Shown in pieces: positions 1 to 12,651 of a stretch of DNA of 37,046 bases. Origin of the DNA: Poteriospumella lacustris (Eukaryota > Sar > Chrysophyceae > Chromulinales > Dinobryaceae); the NCBI GenBank assembly GCA_008000375.1, contig SMOI01000305.1, positions 1 to 37,046 of the forward strand, read 5' to 3'. The notes below the pieces were generated by a model that searched no databases, had not been told where the DNA came from, and saw only the letters and a program-made list of their open reading frames with translations. A program made the translations under genes and the position numbers. Numbering within the stretch: position 1 is the first letter of the stretch; each line of letters begins with the position of its first letter.

Positions 1-914
1 CCGTCGACGCAGCCGAGCGGCCAGCCGAGCGCGTTGCCGACGTTGATACCGAGCGGTCAGCCGAGCGGCCAGCCAAGCGGCCAGCCGTCGTCGGAGCCGT
101 CGACCCAGCCGACTGAGCGGCCGACGAGTCAGCCGTCGTGCATGCCGACGACGCAGCCGTCGAATGTGCCGACGTCGTCACCGACGTGTCGGTCGACGTC
201 TCGGCCGACGAGTCAGCCGAGCGTGCGTCCGAGCCAGCAGCCGAGCGGCCAGCCGTCGGCGGAGCCATCGACGCAACCGTCGGGTCAGCCGTCGGCGCAG
301 CCGTCGTCGGCTCCGTCGACGCAGCCGAGCGGCCAGCCGAGCGCGTTGCCGACGTTGATACCGAGCGGTCAGCCGAGCGGCCAGCCAAGCGGCCAGCCGT
401 CGTCGGAGCCGTCGACCCAGCCGACTGAGCGGCCGACGAGTCAGCCGTCGTGCATGCCGACGACGCAGCCGTCGAATGTGCCGACGTCGTCACCGACGTG
501 TCGGTCGACGTCTCGGCCGACGAGTCAGCCGAGCGTGCGTCCGAGCCAGCAGCCGAGCGGCCAGCCGTCGGCGGAGCCATCGACGCAACCGTCGGGTCAG
601 CCGTCGGCGCAGCCGTCGTCGGCTCCGTCGACGCAGCCGAGCGGCCAGCCGAGCGCGTTGCCGACGTTGATACCGAGCGGTCAGCCGAGCGGCCAGCCAA
701 GCGGCCAGCCGTCGTCGGAGCCGTCGACCCAGCCGACTGAGCGGCCGACGAGTCAGCCGTCGTGCATGCCGACGACGCAGCCGTCGAATGTGCCGACGTC
801 GTCACCGACGTGTCGGTCGACGTCTCGGCCGACGAGTCAGCCGAGCGTGCGTCCGAGCCAGCAGCCGAGCGGCCAGCCGTCGGCGGAGCCATCGACGCAA
901 CCGTCGGGTCAGCC
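1..914 (+). repeat. 312-bp in-frame tandem repeat, about 2.9 identical copies
   Basis: Copies begin at 1, 313 and 625. The third diverges after 914, where its sequence turns to AACGTCGATG. By eye the copies match base for base, including third codon positions. Each unit encodes 104 residues, so the reading frame is kept. The array touches the window edge, so its true copy number cannot be read here. Confidence 0.95.
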
Positions 915-3112
915 AACGTCGATGCCGAGTGGCCAGCCGAGTGTGTCGCCGAGTGGGCAGCCATCCTTGAAACCGTCTTCGGGGCCTTCGTCACAGCCAA
1001 CGGGTCAGCCCTCGTGCATGCCGACGATGCAACCGTCTGCGGTTCCCTCCGGTCTACCATCTGTTACGCCTTCTGCGGTGCCGTCTTCGCAACCGTCTCG
1101 TGCTCCCACTGGCCAACCATCGCTTCAGCCGAGTGGACGGCCAACGTCCCAGCCAACATCGTTGCCGTCAAGCTCTCCGTCAACACAACCGACGAGTGGT
1201 CCATCGGTACAACCGTCTTCATCGCCAACGTCGGAACCATCGGGGCAACCATCGTGCCAACCGTCGAAGACACCGTCATCTCAACCCTCCGGTCATCCAA
1301 CGGCGCAGCCGTCGATGGTCCCGACCAGTAAACCAACGTCTTGTCCAACGGTGAGACCTAGTCGTGGTCCTACGTCCCATCCCACATCGTCACCCACAAA
1401 TGACCCCACCAGTCAACCAACACTGCAACCGGTTGCCACGCCGACATCGCAACCATCGATGCAACCCACAGCTCGACCATCGACACAGCCATCGACACAA
1501 CCGTCGGGTATCCCCACGGCGCAACCGTCGGTACAACCATCATCAATCCCCTCTGCACAGCCGACGGGAGTACCGTCTGCACAGCCGACGGCTACACCCT
1601 CCGGTATTCCTACGAGACAGCCCTCGACAGCCCCATCATCGACTCCGTCCAGCCAACCAACGGGCACCCCATCCGCCCAACCTTCGATGCAACCATCGCA
1701 GGAACCAACAGGCCAACCAACGTCGCAACCTTCCGTGCAACCGTCAGGTCGACCATCGGTTGTCCCGACTCTGCAACCGTCCGCACAGCCCTCCGGTGTA
1801 CCCACGGGCCAACCCACCAACCAACCATCGATTCGCCCTTCATCTGAACCGACATCAGTTCCCACTCTCCAACCATCCGCAGCTCCATCTGCTGTTCCCA
1901 CATCGCAGCCAAGCGCTTGCCCATCGATGCAACCTTCGGCCCAACCGTCGTCTATCCCTTCGTCCCAACCCACCCACGCACCATCGTCGCAGCCCACGTC
2001 ACTGCCAACGGTAGCGCCCACCATAAAACCATCCGCATCGCCCACCGTGGTGCCTACGGCACAACCCAGCGCATGTCCATCGATGCAACCTTCGTCCCAA
2101 CCCACGTCCATCCCTTCGTCCCAACCGACCCAAGCACCATCCAATCAACCCACCACGCAACCATCGGCCACTCCCACTCGGCAGCCAACCGGTCAACCAA
2201 CGTCGGAGCCGTCGCGACAGCCAACGGAATCGCCGACGTCTCATCCATCGTACGTGCCCTCGGGTCAACCAACGTCGCAGCCATCCTCCATACCATCCGA
2301 ACAGCCGACTTCCCAACCGACATCGATTCCAAGTGCGCAACCATCGAGAGGCCCCACGGGTCAACCTTCATCACGGCCAACATCGGAGCCAAGTGCGCAA
2401 CCGACGCTCATTCCCTCCGCATATCCCACGACCCAGCCATCATCAGAGCCAACGCGTCAGCCATCCGTTCAACCATCCGTGCAACCAACATCGGATCCAT
2501 CTACCCAACCATCGACGGTGCCTACGTCACAGCCCAGTGCGATTCCATCGTCGGTGCCCTCGGCACAACCAACATCGACTCCATCGATGCAGCCAACATC
2601 GCAGCCAACCCATCGACCAACGACACAGCCCACCACCCAACCGTCGGCCATCCCTTCGGCTCAGCCAAGCGATGGTCCGACGTCCCAACCGACGATCATC
2701 CCAACCAATCAACCCACCACCAGACCCACCGCACATCCTTCGGGACAACCCAGTGGAACTCCCACACATACACCGACAGCACAACCAACACAACAACCGA
2801 ATGCGTCACCCTCTGGACAACCCACCAGCCAACCCACGAGGCAACCCAGTGGTGAACCAACGGGAAGCCCCTCGGGCCATCCATCTGCGCAGCCAACTCA
2901 ACAGCCTTCGAAGCAGCCATCGGGACAGCCGTCCGCTGTTCCGTCGGGTCTGCCGTCACTGCAGCCGCAGAGCCGTCCGACGTCAATGCCATCCGGTCAA
3001 CCATCGAATCAGCCGTCCACCCAACCGTCCGCATGTCCCACATCACAACCGTCACAGCAGCCATCACAGCAGCCATCAACGCAACCATCCTCCCAGCCAT
3101 CTAGTGCCCCTT
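1..3112 (+). repeat. Coding minisatellite for P-S/T-x-x tetrapeptide-type repeats
   Basis: About 1,035 residues are built from units such as PSGQPS, PTSQPS, PSTQPS and PSSIPS. Downstream of 914 the units vary in codon use and spelling, unlike the exact 312-bp copies upstream. Pro, Ser, Thr and Gln dominate and there are almost no charged or aromatic residues, which suggests an extended, possibly O-glycosylated stalk outside the cell. It ends abruptly at about 3112, where ordinary sequence begins. Confidence 0.9.
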
Positions 3113-6100
3113 CCGTGAACGCCAACACAGCCATCGCCCGCGCAACCATCGCACCGAATGTCACCAGTATATTGGCCATTGAAACGGGTCGCACCTCTGT
3201 GCAGTTGGAGGTGCAGCTGTCGTACGGTCAAGTGTTCGTGTACTGTGCCGCGTGGTCACCGTACGATACCGCTCGGTCGACGACACCCTCTTCATTCGCC
3301 GCGGTGATGTCGCAGGGCATGTTTTCCTTCGCCTCGAAAGGTGCCGCAACCGTCAGTCTCACGGGACTCGTGCCAGCCACCACGTACTCCGTTGTCTGTG
3401 GCACGGTGACTCAAAAGGCGGTGGCGTTGTCGTATCTGCTCACGATGCGATCGTTGATCTCCGTGTCCACCGAGTGCTGCAAAGTGCTGACGGTCACACC
3501 GCAAGTGACGACCGCCACCGCTGGATCGTTTGTGTCCACTTATCTGACGTTGTCGTTGAGTGCGGTGCCCTCGAAGGCGGTGATGGTGATCGTGTCGTTT
3601 GTGCCATCGAATCGCAGTCGAACCGAGGTGGTCAACGAGGTGGTCCTCTTTCCCGCGCAGTTCGTGTTCACGAACTCGTCGTTGTCCCTGACCACGCAGG
3701 CGTCGCTGAACTCACAAGTCACGGCAGCAGGGTCGTACAACATGAGCGTTCGTCTCACCGGTTCATCCGCCGCGGAGTTCACCACCACCGTTGTGTCGGG
3801 CATGCAATTGCTGGTGAGTGCCACCGTGGTCGAGCCAGCGACACCGAAAGTGCAGTCGGCGGCTCGTTACAGTAGCGACGGTAGCTATCTGACGGTGTCG
3901 TTTGATGCCGCCACGAATCGAGCGGGCTATGTCAACAACTTCCCGTGCAATGCGCTGTTCTCGTTCGTGGGTATGGGCCGATCCACCTGCTTGTGGCGCG
4001 ACGCGGTGACCATCGAGGTGTACCAGCCGTATGGCACGGCCAGTAATACTCTCCAGGTGGGGTCCAACCTCACGTTGATCGGAGCCACCGAGTTACGCGC
4101 GGCCTGTACGGCGACGAATGTGACCATTTGCACGACGTGGGCGCGTGTGGCGAGCAGTGTGCTGACGGTATCCTCACCGTCGACGTCCAGTAGCCCAGTG
4201 GTGCAGATTTCCTCCCCCGCGACGATTGCTGCTTGTCAGTGGCTGACGTTGGACCTGTCCGCTTCATCGGGAGCAGCCGGTCGACCCTGGGCGCGATACA
4301 CGATCACGGCGACCACGTTGGGACAAAAGGCGGAAAGCGTCCCCGCCTTGAACTCTTTCTTTGCCAACACGAGTCGGTACGTTGTGAATCCGCCCACGGC
4401 CATTCCCGCGGCATTGATGGCAACGAAAGGTGTGCAGTATTCGTTTTCCGTGACGCTGTGCAACTTCTTGGGTCTGTGTGGCTCGGCCACGAAGCTGGTC
4501 TCGGTCTTAGCGGAGGACGATGCGAGTATCATCCCGGTGGTTTCCTTGGTGGGTGCCTCGACGGTCACGTTGTCGGCGTCGGTACCGTTGTCGGTACAAG
4601 TCGATGGGTACGTCGAAACGTGTGCGAACACGAAGTCGTACGCGAATCTGGTGTACGACTGGGAGTTGCGACTGCAGTCGTACACGGGCTCGGCGCCCGT
4701 GAATACCACTGCCCTGGCCCAACGTGTGCGGAGACTTCAATCGACGAGTCAAAATGCCGCGATATTCCGACTGGCGGCGTATTCGTTGACGGCACCGGCG
4801 ACGTATTTGTTGACGGCGAAGGTGTATTCGAGTGTCGCGGCCGCCAGTACGCGAGGAGTAGGGTCGGTGGTGACAACGATTGTGGTGCCACAGGGTTCCC
4901 TGCAGGCCATCGTCACGGGAGGTGGCCGTCGCGTGGTCACGCTGGGCACCAGTGCGGTGATCGATGCATCGCAAAGCTACGACAGTGACGTCACGGGCAG
5001 CGCCTCGTCGTTGCGGTACTCGTGGAGTTGCTACCAAACGCTGCCGGCGTTCAATGCGACGTGTCGACAGTCGGTGACGCTACTCGCGGCGACCGTCGCC
5101 ACCAGCAGGCTGACGGTCACGCCGGTGGGATCCAGTGCAGTGGGCTCATCGTCCGTGCTGACGGTGACAGTGACGGATGGCTACGCTCGATCGGCCACCG
5201 CGACGGTCACCGTGACGGTGTCCGCGCAGCCTGTGCCGGTCATTGCCATCACGACACCTCCGTCGTCGTTGGCATCGGTCGCAACGAGCCAGCGTCTGGC
5301 CCTGGCCGCCTCGGTCACATTGGTTCCCTCGACCACCTCGACGTGCTCGTGGCTGGTGGACGATGCGGGCGTCAACATCACCCAGTCTGCCTTGACCGCC
5401 TCCACGCGCACCTTCCCCGTGTTGACCCAAAGCAGCACCGTCACGTTCAACTTGGTCCTCGCGGCCAATGCCCTGCCGCAACGTGCGACATTGACGTTCA
5501 GCTTGGCCTGTGCCAGTGTACGCGCGTCCATTGTGGTGACGACCAACGGTGCTCCGTTGCCGGGCAGCTTCGCGGTGAGTCCATCGACCGGTACTGCGCT
5601 GAGCACCTCCTTCGTCTTTGCAGCGAGCAACTGGAACGATCCCGACTTGCCCATCACGTATCAGTTTGCCTTCCAGACATCGAGTACCTCGGCGTCGCTG
5701 CCATTGTCCAGCCGCGCGGCCACAGCCTTCGCTACCACCACGCTGCCCACGGGCTCCGTTCGCACCGGAAGCAGCGCGAGCCAACAGCCATTGGTCAACT
5801 GCACAGTGACGGTCTTTGACGTGTACAATGCCTCGGCCTTGGCGAGTGAAGACGTCGTCGTCGCCAGCGCCGTCGTATCGACCGAGGCCCGCAATCAACA
5901 ATTGCAAGCGCTGTTGACCACCACCTCGACGGTGGGCGATGTCGAGAGCCAAAAGCGACTGCTGTCGGTGGTATCGACCGCCGTCAACGCCGTGAATTGC
6001 AGCAGCTCGGTGACCCCGAACTGTACGCTGCTCCACCGTCAACCTTGCAGTAGCACCTCGTTCACGTGTGGCGCCTGCACCACCGGATTCGTGAGCAGTT

Positions 6101-9100
6101 CGTCGGGCGATTCCAACGACCCCTGCATCTCCACTACGACGTCCTCGTCCGGCGGATCGAGTCTTCCATCGGTCGGCAGCAGCTGTACCACCACGGCGCA
6201 GTGCCAGTCGGTGTATCTGGAGTGTGCGAGTAGTGGCACCTGCCAATACCAAAGCAAGCGCTGCCCACAGGACTGTTCGGGACATGGTCGTTGTGGCTTC
6301 TCGTACGTGTCGACGGGGGCGACGGTGGACACGTGTCGCTTGAACCAGTACGATTGTATCGCCAGTTGTACCTGTGATGATTCGGGATACGCTGGGTCGG
6401 CGTGTGACCTGGATGCGGCCAGTCTGGCCTCTGCCCAGGCGTTGCGTACCTCGTTGGTGAACACGTTGGTGAATCTGACGAGATCCGACGACGTCACGGA
6501 CGAGAACGTTCAAGCCTGGTCCGGTTTCCTCGAAGCCATTGCCAGTAATCCGTACGAGTTGGCCACCGACACGTTGAGTGATGTCCGTAGTACCGCCATC
6601 ACGACCATGGCGGCCGCACAGGCCGGCAACGTCGATGCGAGTAAAGTGAAGGGCGTCTTGACGGCGATGAACACGTTGCAGACGTTGGCGGTATCGACCG
6701 TGACGACCCAACGTCGGCGCTTGCGGACCTTGTTGCCGGTCGATGCCACCTCGTCTTTGGTGGTGGCACATGAGCAACGCTTGCTCGAGGAAGCGACCGC
6801 GCAACTGAACGAAACCGCCGTGCAGTTGCTGTCGGTGCTGTCGTCGTACACGGAGCTGGTCTCGAACACCCTGGTGTATGGTGAAGCGGACAGTGAGGTC
6901 GTCTACGACAACTTCCGCTTGGTCTCGTCGGTGCAAGCGACCGGCGGTGGCGGTGGCGGTGTGTCGGCGATGGATAACTTCACCGTCGCTATCCCCGCCA
7001 CCGCGCTGGAATCCCTCACGGACTCTCCTCAGACATCGGTGGTCCTGTCCCCCGCGGCGGTCAATACCTCGTCCTCGTCCTCGTCGTCGTCTGCGCCCGC
7101 GTCGTATACGACCAGTCTGATTCAAACCCTCCAACGGGCCCACACGACGGACACCAGTACGTATTACTCTGACCCCGTGCGCTTGATGGTGCGATCATCG
7201 TCGTCATCGAATGCGTCGGCGATGTTCTCGACGATCGAACTGAGCATTGCGACCAATGCGGCCCGCCAGGCCTTCACCTTTGGCCGCAACGCCACCGCGA
7301 CGAACTTCACCACGTATTGTCGCTATCGGGACGTGGGTACCTATGCGTACGTCTGTCCGTACAGCGGCGTGGTGATCTCGCACACGTGTCCGGGCATCGC
7401 GGGCGCGCAAGTCTCGTATTGTCCACGGGTGGAGCCTTCCTGCTCGGGCCTGAACATGCAGAATGATCAGCCAGCAGGCAACACGGCGGCGGTGCTGCTG
7501 CCCCTGCGCGGCTGTGTCGTGGTCAATTACACGGACACGACGACACGTTGCCGCTGCAACATGTCCTGGGTAGCAGAGTCCACGAACCGCAGCAGTAGTA
7601 GCAGTAGCAGTAGCAGTCGTCGTCGCACGTTACTCACCGCCACCGCCTCGGAAGAGACGGAAGCCTTCTTCGATGCGTCGGGGGCGACGGATTTTGTGGC
7701 GGCGACGGTGTTTCTGGCGGAAGATTTCCGCAACACGTTCAACTCGGCGGACGAATTGAACGACGCCGACGGGTTTCAGAAGTCGATTGTGGTGGCGATC
7801 TTGTTCATGGGCATGTGGGGTGGCGGCTTGCTGTTGTTTGTGGTGATCAATTACCGCGAACAAGCGGCGCTGGAGCAGCAGCAGAAGCAGCAACAGCAGG
7901 AGCTGTTGGCCGCCACGAAGAAGACGAAGACGAAGACGAAGAAATCGACCGCTACAACCGTGGACACGACCCACCAGAAACCGACGTCGAAGAGCGTCTC
8001 GTGGTTGGCCAACGGTTTTGCTATCTTCCGGAGACGTCAAGCGAAGGTGTACATCGGCGATGCGGAAGACGACGATGGACGAGCACCCGCGAAACAGCCG
8101 CCGCTTCCCCTCGATCCCCACGATCCCCACGATCCCCACCACCGCCACCTCGACGACGTACAGTCCATCATCGACGTACGCGAAGAGGAGGAAGAGGAGG
8201 AAGAGGAGGAGGAGGACGAGGAGGACACCAGTGTCGTTCCAGCCGGAGCAGCAGCCGCCGCAGGAGCCGCAGCGAGCGAACAAGCGATTCACGCGTTGGC
8301 CACCCAAATGAAGCAGCAGATCCTCTATTACATCAACAGCATCGTGCCCACGGTCTATCACACGCGCGAGTCCTTTCTCCAACGGACCTGGCGGGAGATC
8401 ACGGTGCATCATCGCTACTTGCACATGCTCGTCCCCGATACGCGTCGTCCGAACATGTGGGACCGTTTCTACCGCACGATGAGCATTTTGACGGTCCAAA
8501 CGATGACGATGTTCATCCAGGCGGTGCTCTTCGACGTCCAAAACCCATCGGACGATGGCAGTTGTGCCCAATACAGTGGCCAGGCCACCGACAGTGCCTG
8601 TTTAGCACGGAAAACGATGCTCGACGCCGATGTGTCGTATTGTCAATGGCAGGTGGTGGGCAAGCGCACGTATTGCACGTACAACGATCGCGGGGATACG
8701 TCGCACCAGGCGGTGTTGTATGTGATTGTGATCAGCAGTCTGTTGACAGCGATGTTCAAAGGCCCCATCGACGTGCTGTTGCAGGCCTGGGTGTGTCCCA
8801 CGATCGAGAGTGTCGCCGCCACCACCGCCGCCGCCACTGCCGCCACCGCCGCCGCCACTGCCGCCGCCGCAACCGCGTCCACTGCCGCGGTGGTGACGAC
8901 GAAAGCGAAGGAATATGACGAAGGCGAAGGCGAAGGCGAAGACGATGGCGAAGACGAAGACGACGATGGTGGTGTCGTAGCAGCAGACGAGGGGAACCAC
9001 CATCACAGTGAAGCAACGGTCAACGCACCAGGTGACCGCCATGCCCCCGCCTCTTCCTGGTGGGCCGTTCGCGCACCCGCCGCCGCCGCAGCAGCATCGT

Positions 9101-11052
9101 CGATTCTGTCCTCGGTCGCCTCGTGGATGCGACCCAATCGACGGGTGATTCACCCCACGTCCGACGCGAAGAACGTTGTGGCGACTCGCTCACCACCCGC
9201 CGACAGCGAAGGAGGAGGCCTCACCGAGGCCGAGGCCGAGGCCGAGGCCGAGGGCGGCGAGTCACCGCCATCCGCTGTGCCCGGTGAAACGCGTTCCAAA
9301 CCACCAACGACCACGGCCCTTTCGAAATGGTCCCTGTCGCCGTCCGTTCGTCAAGCGATACGCCGCCATACGCGGTGGTTGTCCAGCAGCCGTAGCAGTG
9401 GCAGTCACAGGCCCCGTCGTCCTTCGGTAGAGACCACCACCATCGCCCCCACCATCGCCCCCACCAGCGCCAGCGCCAGCGCCAGCGCCAGCGCCAGCGC
9501 CAGTTCCAGCGCTGCGGTGAAAACCTTCGGTCGTACCAAACGTGTCCATCGAAAGGTGAAACCACGGCAACGTGCGGTGTGGCGACAGTTGTTGGGCCTC
9601 TACGACGCGGCGATTCATGCGTCGACCGTGTCGACGGGTGAAAACCGCGCGTTCCCGTCAACGATGGTGATGACCCATCGCCAAGCGGAACAACTCTTCG
9701 TCGAGGCGAAACAATCGTATCTACGGTCCACCGGTCGAGGCGGCGGAGGGGCCAACGGTGGGGCCAACGGAGGGGCCAACGCCTCGACAGGCTCCGTGCC
9801 CCCGCCGCCGTCGTCACAGTCACCGTCCCAGTCACCGTCGTCGCAGTCGCCACCGGGCACCATCGCCCGTCTCACGAGCATGCAACGCTTGCAATCGATG
9901 CGACGGATCCAAGAACAGCTCCAACACCAACAACAGCGACCACTCCTCCAGGCCGCCGCCTCGGCGATGGGTCATTCGCTGTGGGCGATGGACGAAGCGG
10001 AAGAGGTCAACCAGTTGTGCCGCGACATCGTTCTCTGTCGCATGCAGAACTTCGCCCCTGCCTCGCGGCAAGCCGAGCTCTACGATCGCCAATGGGACAT
10101 CGACAGTTCGTTGGATTTACAAGCGGTGGACACGGTCCAGTTGTACCCCGCCGTGTTCTCCGGTGAAGCGAAAGCGAGTTTCCTGTCGACGATGGTGCAA
10201 ATGTACGAGGAATTGGAACAAGTGCAGCCGGTGTTTACGACGTTGAACACCTTTGCGGCGGGCATTGAGCTGATGCATCTGTTCATGATCGATTTGCTGG
10301 GGCGGAATACCCCCGCGGCGATCATCTTCCGCCACAAGTTCAACGCGGATTACGAGAAACTCCGCACGGTGAGCAAGGCGTATCAGTGGCTGTGCATCGC
10401 GTTGATTTGTGGGTTGAATGGGTTCTTTGTCTATTACGTGTTGTTGCGGGGCGTGCAACGGGGCCTGGCGTGGCAGGGGCAGTTCGTGGTGTCGGTGTTG
10501 GTGCAATTGGCGGTGGAAATGGTGTTGTTTGAGACGTTGGAGTGTCTCTGGCTGCATTTCTTGGTGCCGGAGAGTGCGAAAAACGACGTGAAACAAGCGA
10601 TTCAGGTCTTGGAAGTGCTCGCCGCCAACACGGAGGGTCTGTTGACGGCGACGTTGCACCAGGAAGCAGCGATTCGCAAATTGGAAGTGGAAGGCCTGTT
10701 GAATCCCTTTGAAGACGACGATTACCACGGCGCGCACTTTGATGCGCCGTCGTATTTGTTTCTCTCGAAACAATTGGCGAAAGCGCGTCCGGAATTGGTG
10801 GAAAGCCACATTGTCCTGGCGTACCGCAACCAGTTTCCGGGTTTGATCTGTCGCACGTGGCCGCATTATCAACGACGCCAACGGGCGGCGGCGGCCGCGT
10901 TGGACGCGATGGCGCAGGACCATCACTACGCCGTGTACTACCAACGACCACCACCGATGACGAGTCCCTTCGCCAGTGTCGCGTTGCGGATGCCGTACGA
11001 TGTCCCCACCGCCGCCGCGGAGGGGCATCGTCGTCGGCCGGAGGGCCACGAA

Positions 11053-11084
<32 letters not shown>

Positions 11085-12651
11085 GGGAGACAACCAGCAC
11101 CGTCGCCGCTACCGCCACCGCCGCAGCCGCCGCAGTGGCGGTAGTGCCTTTGGCGTTGGCTATGGCACCACATCGTCGTGGCTGTTTAGTGGCGTGGTGG
11201 GCCTCACGGCGGGCATCCTGTACACGTTGCAAGCGGTTGGCACGTTGCCGATGATGTATCAGAAGCTGATCGTGCGGTTCGTGCAGCAGACGTTGATCTC
11301 GGGGCTGACGCTGCTCTACTACGTCGCGATCCGTCACCTGTCGCTGTTCGCGTGCTTTGCGTTGGTCGTGGTCTTCGTCGCGGGCTTTGTCACGTGTCGG
11401 TACGTGATTCATTCACCGGAATCGATCGAACATCTCGAGGCGATCCAATCGGTCGTCGTGGCGCCGGCACCGACACCGGCACCGGCAGCGGCGGCGGCAG
11501 CTCAGGCACCGGCGACCACCATCACCACCACCACCGCTGCTGCGTCGGTGACAGCGAATGGGCGTGGCGGTGACAGAGGTGGAGGTGACGCGGTAGGCGG
11601 AGACCTCTTCACGCGATCGTCGTTGACCGGTGGCAGTCTGTTCACGTCGACCGGTGGCGGTAGCGGTCGTAGTCTGGGCAGTCTGGGCAGCCTGGGCAGT
11701 GGCGGTGGCGGGGCAGCCACGACGACGACGACGATCGAAGATTTAGAAGCCGGCGTCGTCTACGCGTCGCCGTCGAAGAGCAGCCCACGCCCCGCAGCGT
11801 CCTCCGCGGCAGCGGCAGCGTCCTCCGCAGCGGCGGTGGAGGACGAAGAGTTCGCGCTCATCGCTCCGCAGCTGCCCGCCTCGATCGCGTCGTCACGACC
11901 GTTGCTGGCCACCGCCACGGAACCGTCGTGGCTGCGGTTGGGAGGGCACCTGGAGGACGACAGCCGTGACCACAGCGGCAGCGCTACGGCTACGGCTACC
12001 GCCGCGGCTGCGGGTGAGATACCGAGCCGGTCACCGTCGCGTTCGACGCGTCGGGCTCCACGCGCCTCCACCGCCTCGCCCCCATCGTCGTTGTCGCCAT
12101 CGGTGTCGATCAATGCGGCGGCGAACTGGTCGCCGGAGCACGTCTCACCGAGCCACCAGCGGCTCCGCAGCACCACGAAATCGATTCAATCGCTGACGTC
12201 GCCCGCGCTGTGGCAAGATCCCACCTCGTTGTGGCAGCCGTCGCAGCAGTCGCAACAGTCGCAGCAGTTGTCCCCGTCGCGCAGTACGACGCTGTCGATG
12301 AAGGCCATTTCGCCGTTCTCGGTGCACGACCCCCGCGTGCAGGCGGCCGTGGCACGGTCGCGGTCGAAGATCATGAGCCCCGCGTTACGTGAGGACCCCG
12401 CGTTGTTGGATTTCATCGACGAAATCGTCGAATTGTCCCACGCGGAGGCTCCGGTGGGGAGCGAGGCCGCCGAGGGCGCAGGGGCCGCAGGGGCCGCCGG
12501 GGCGGACGAGTCGTTGCCGTTGGAGACCTTGATCAGTTGGCCGTTCGTCGCGGCGACACCGTCGGCATCAGCGTCAGCGTCGGCGTCGTCCATGCGATCG
12601 TCGGTGTCTCTCAACCGGCAGCAGCTGCAACAGCTACAACACGAGACGTAG
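1..12651 (+). CDS. Giant Pro-Ser/Thr repeat, REJ/polycystin-like multi-pass membrane protein (5' partial)
   Basis: The frame is open from base 1 with no ATG before the repeats, so the true start and signal peptide lie upstream; about 4,216 residues are visible and the stop is TAG at 12649-12651. In order: P-S/T-x-x repeats (1-3112); an ectodomain with REJ/PKD-like beta-rich stretches (about 4860-5870, including ASQSYDSD and LRYSWSC); an EGF/tenascin-type Cys cluster with CSGHGRC (about 6262-6411); a second Cys-rich patch with a GPS-like CRCNMSW motif (about 7549-7569). Hydrophobic segments follow near 7783, 8485, 8710, 10378, 10483, 11173, 11266 and 11338. Between and after them lie long acidic, Ala, Ser and Gly low-complexity loops (Glu run near 8185-8220). 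This order resembles polycystin-1-like proteins, which act as surface sensors, but no PLAT domain or clear channel pore was recognised. The gene is real; the polycystin-like label is moderate, and a stramenopile-specific adhesin or receptor is the alternative. Confidence 0.85.

Noticed and set aside
1-914. Regular repeats considered as a CRISPR-like array
   Set aside because: The units are contiguous 312-bp coding repeats with no spacer/repeat alternation, in a eukaryotic gene.
5146-7143. A 665-codon open frame on the minus strand, antisense to the giant gene
   Set aside because: It is Arg/Gly-rich with no domain pattern and is what GC-rich codon bias on the other strand produces. The plus frame has clear EGF, REJ-like and membrane features.
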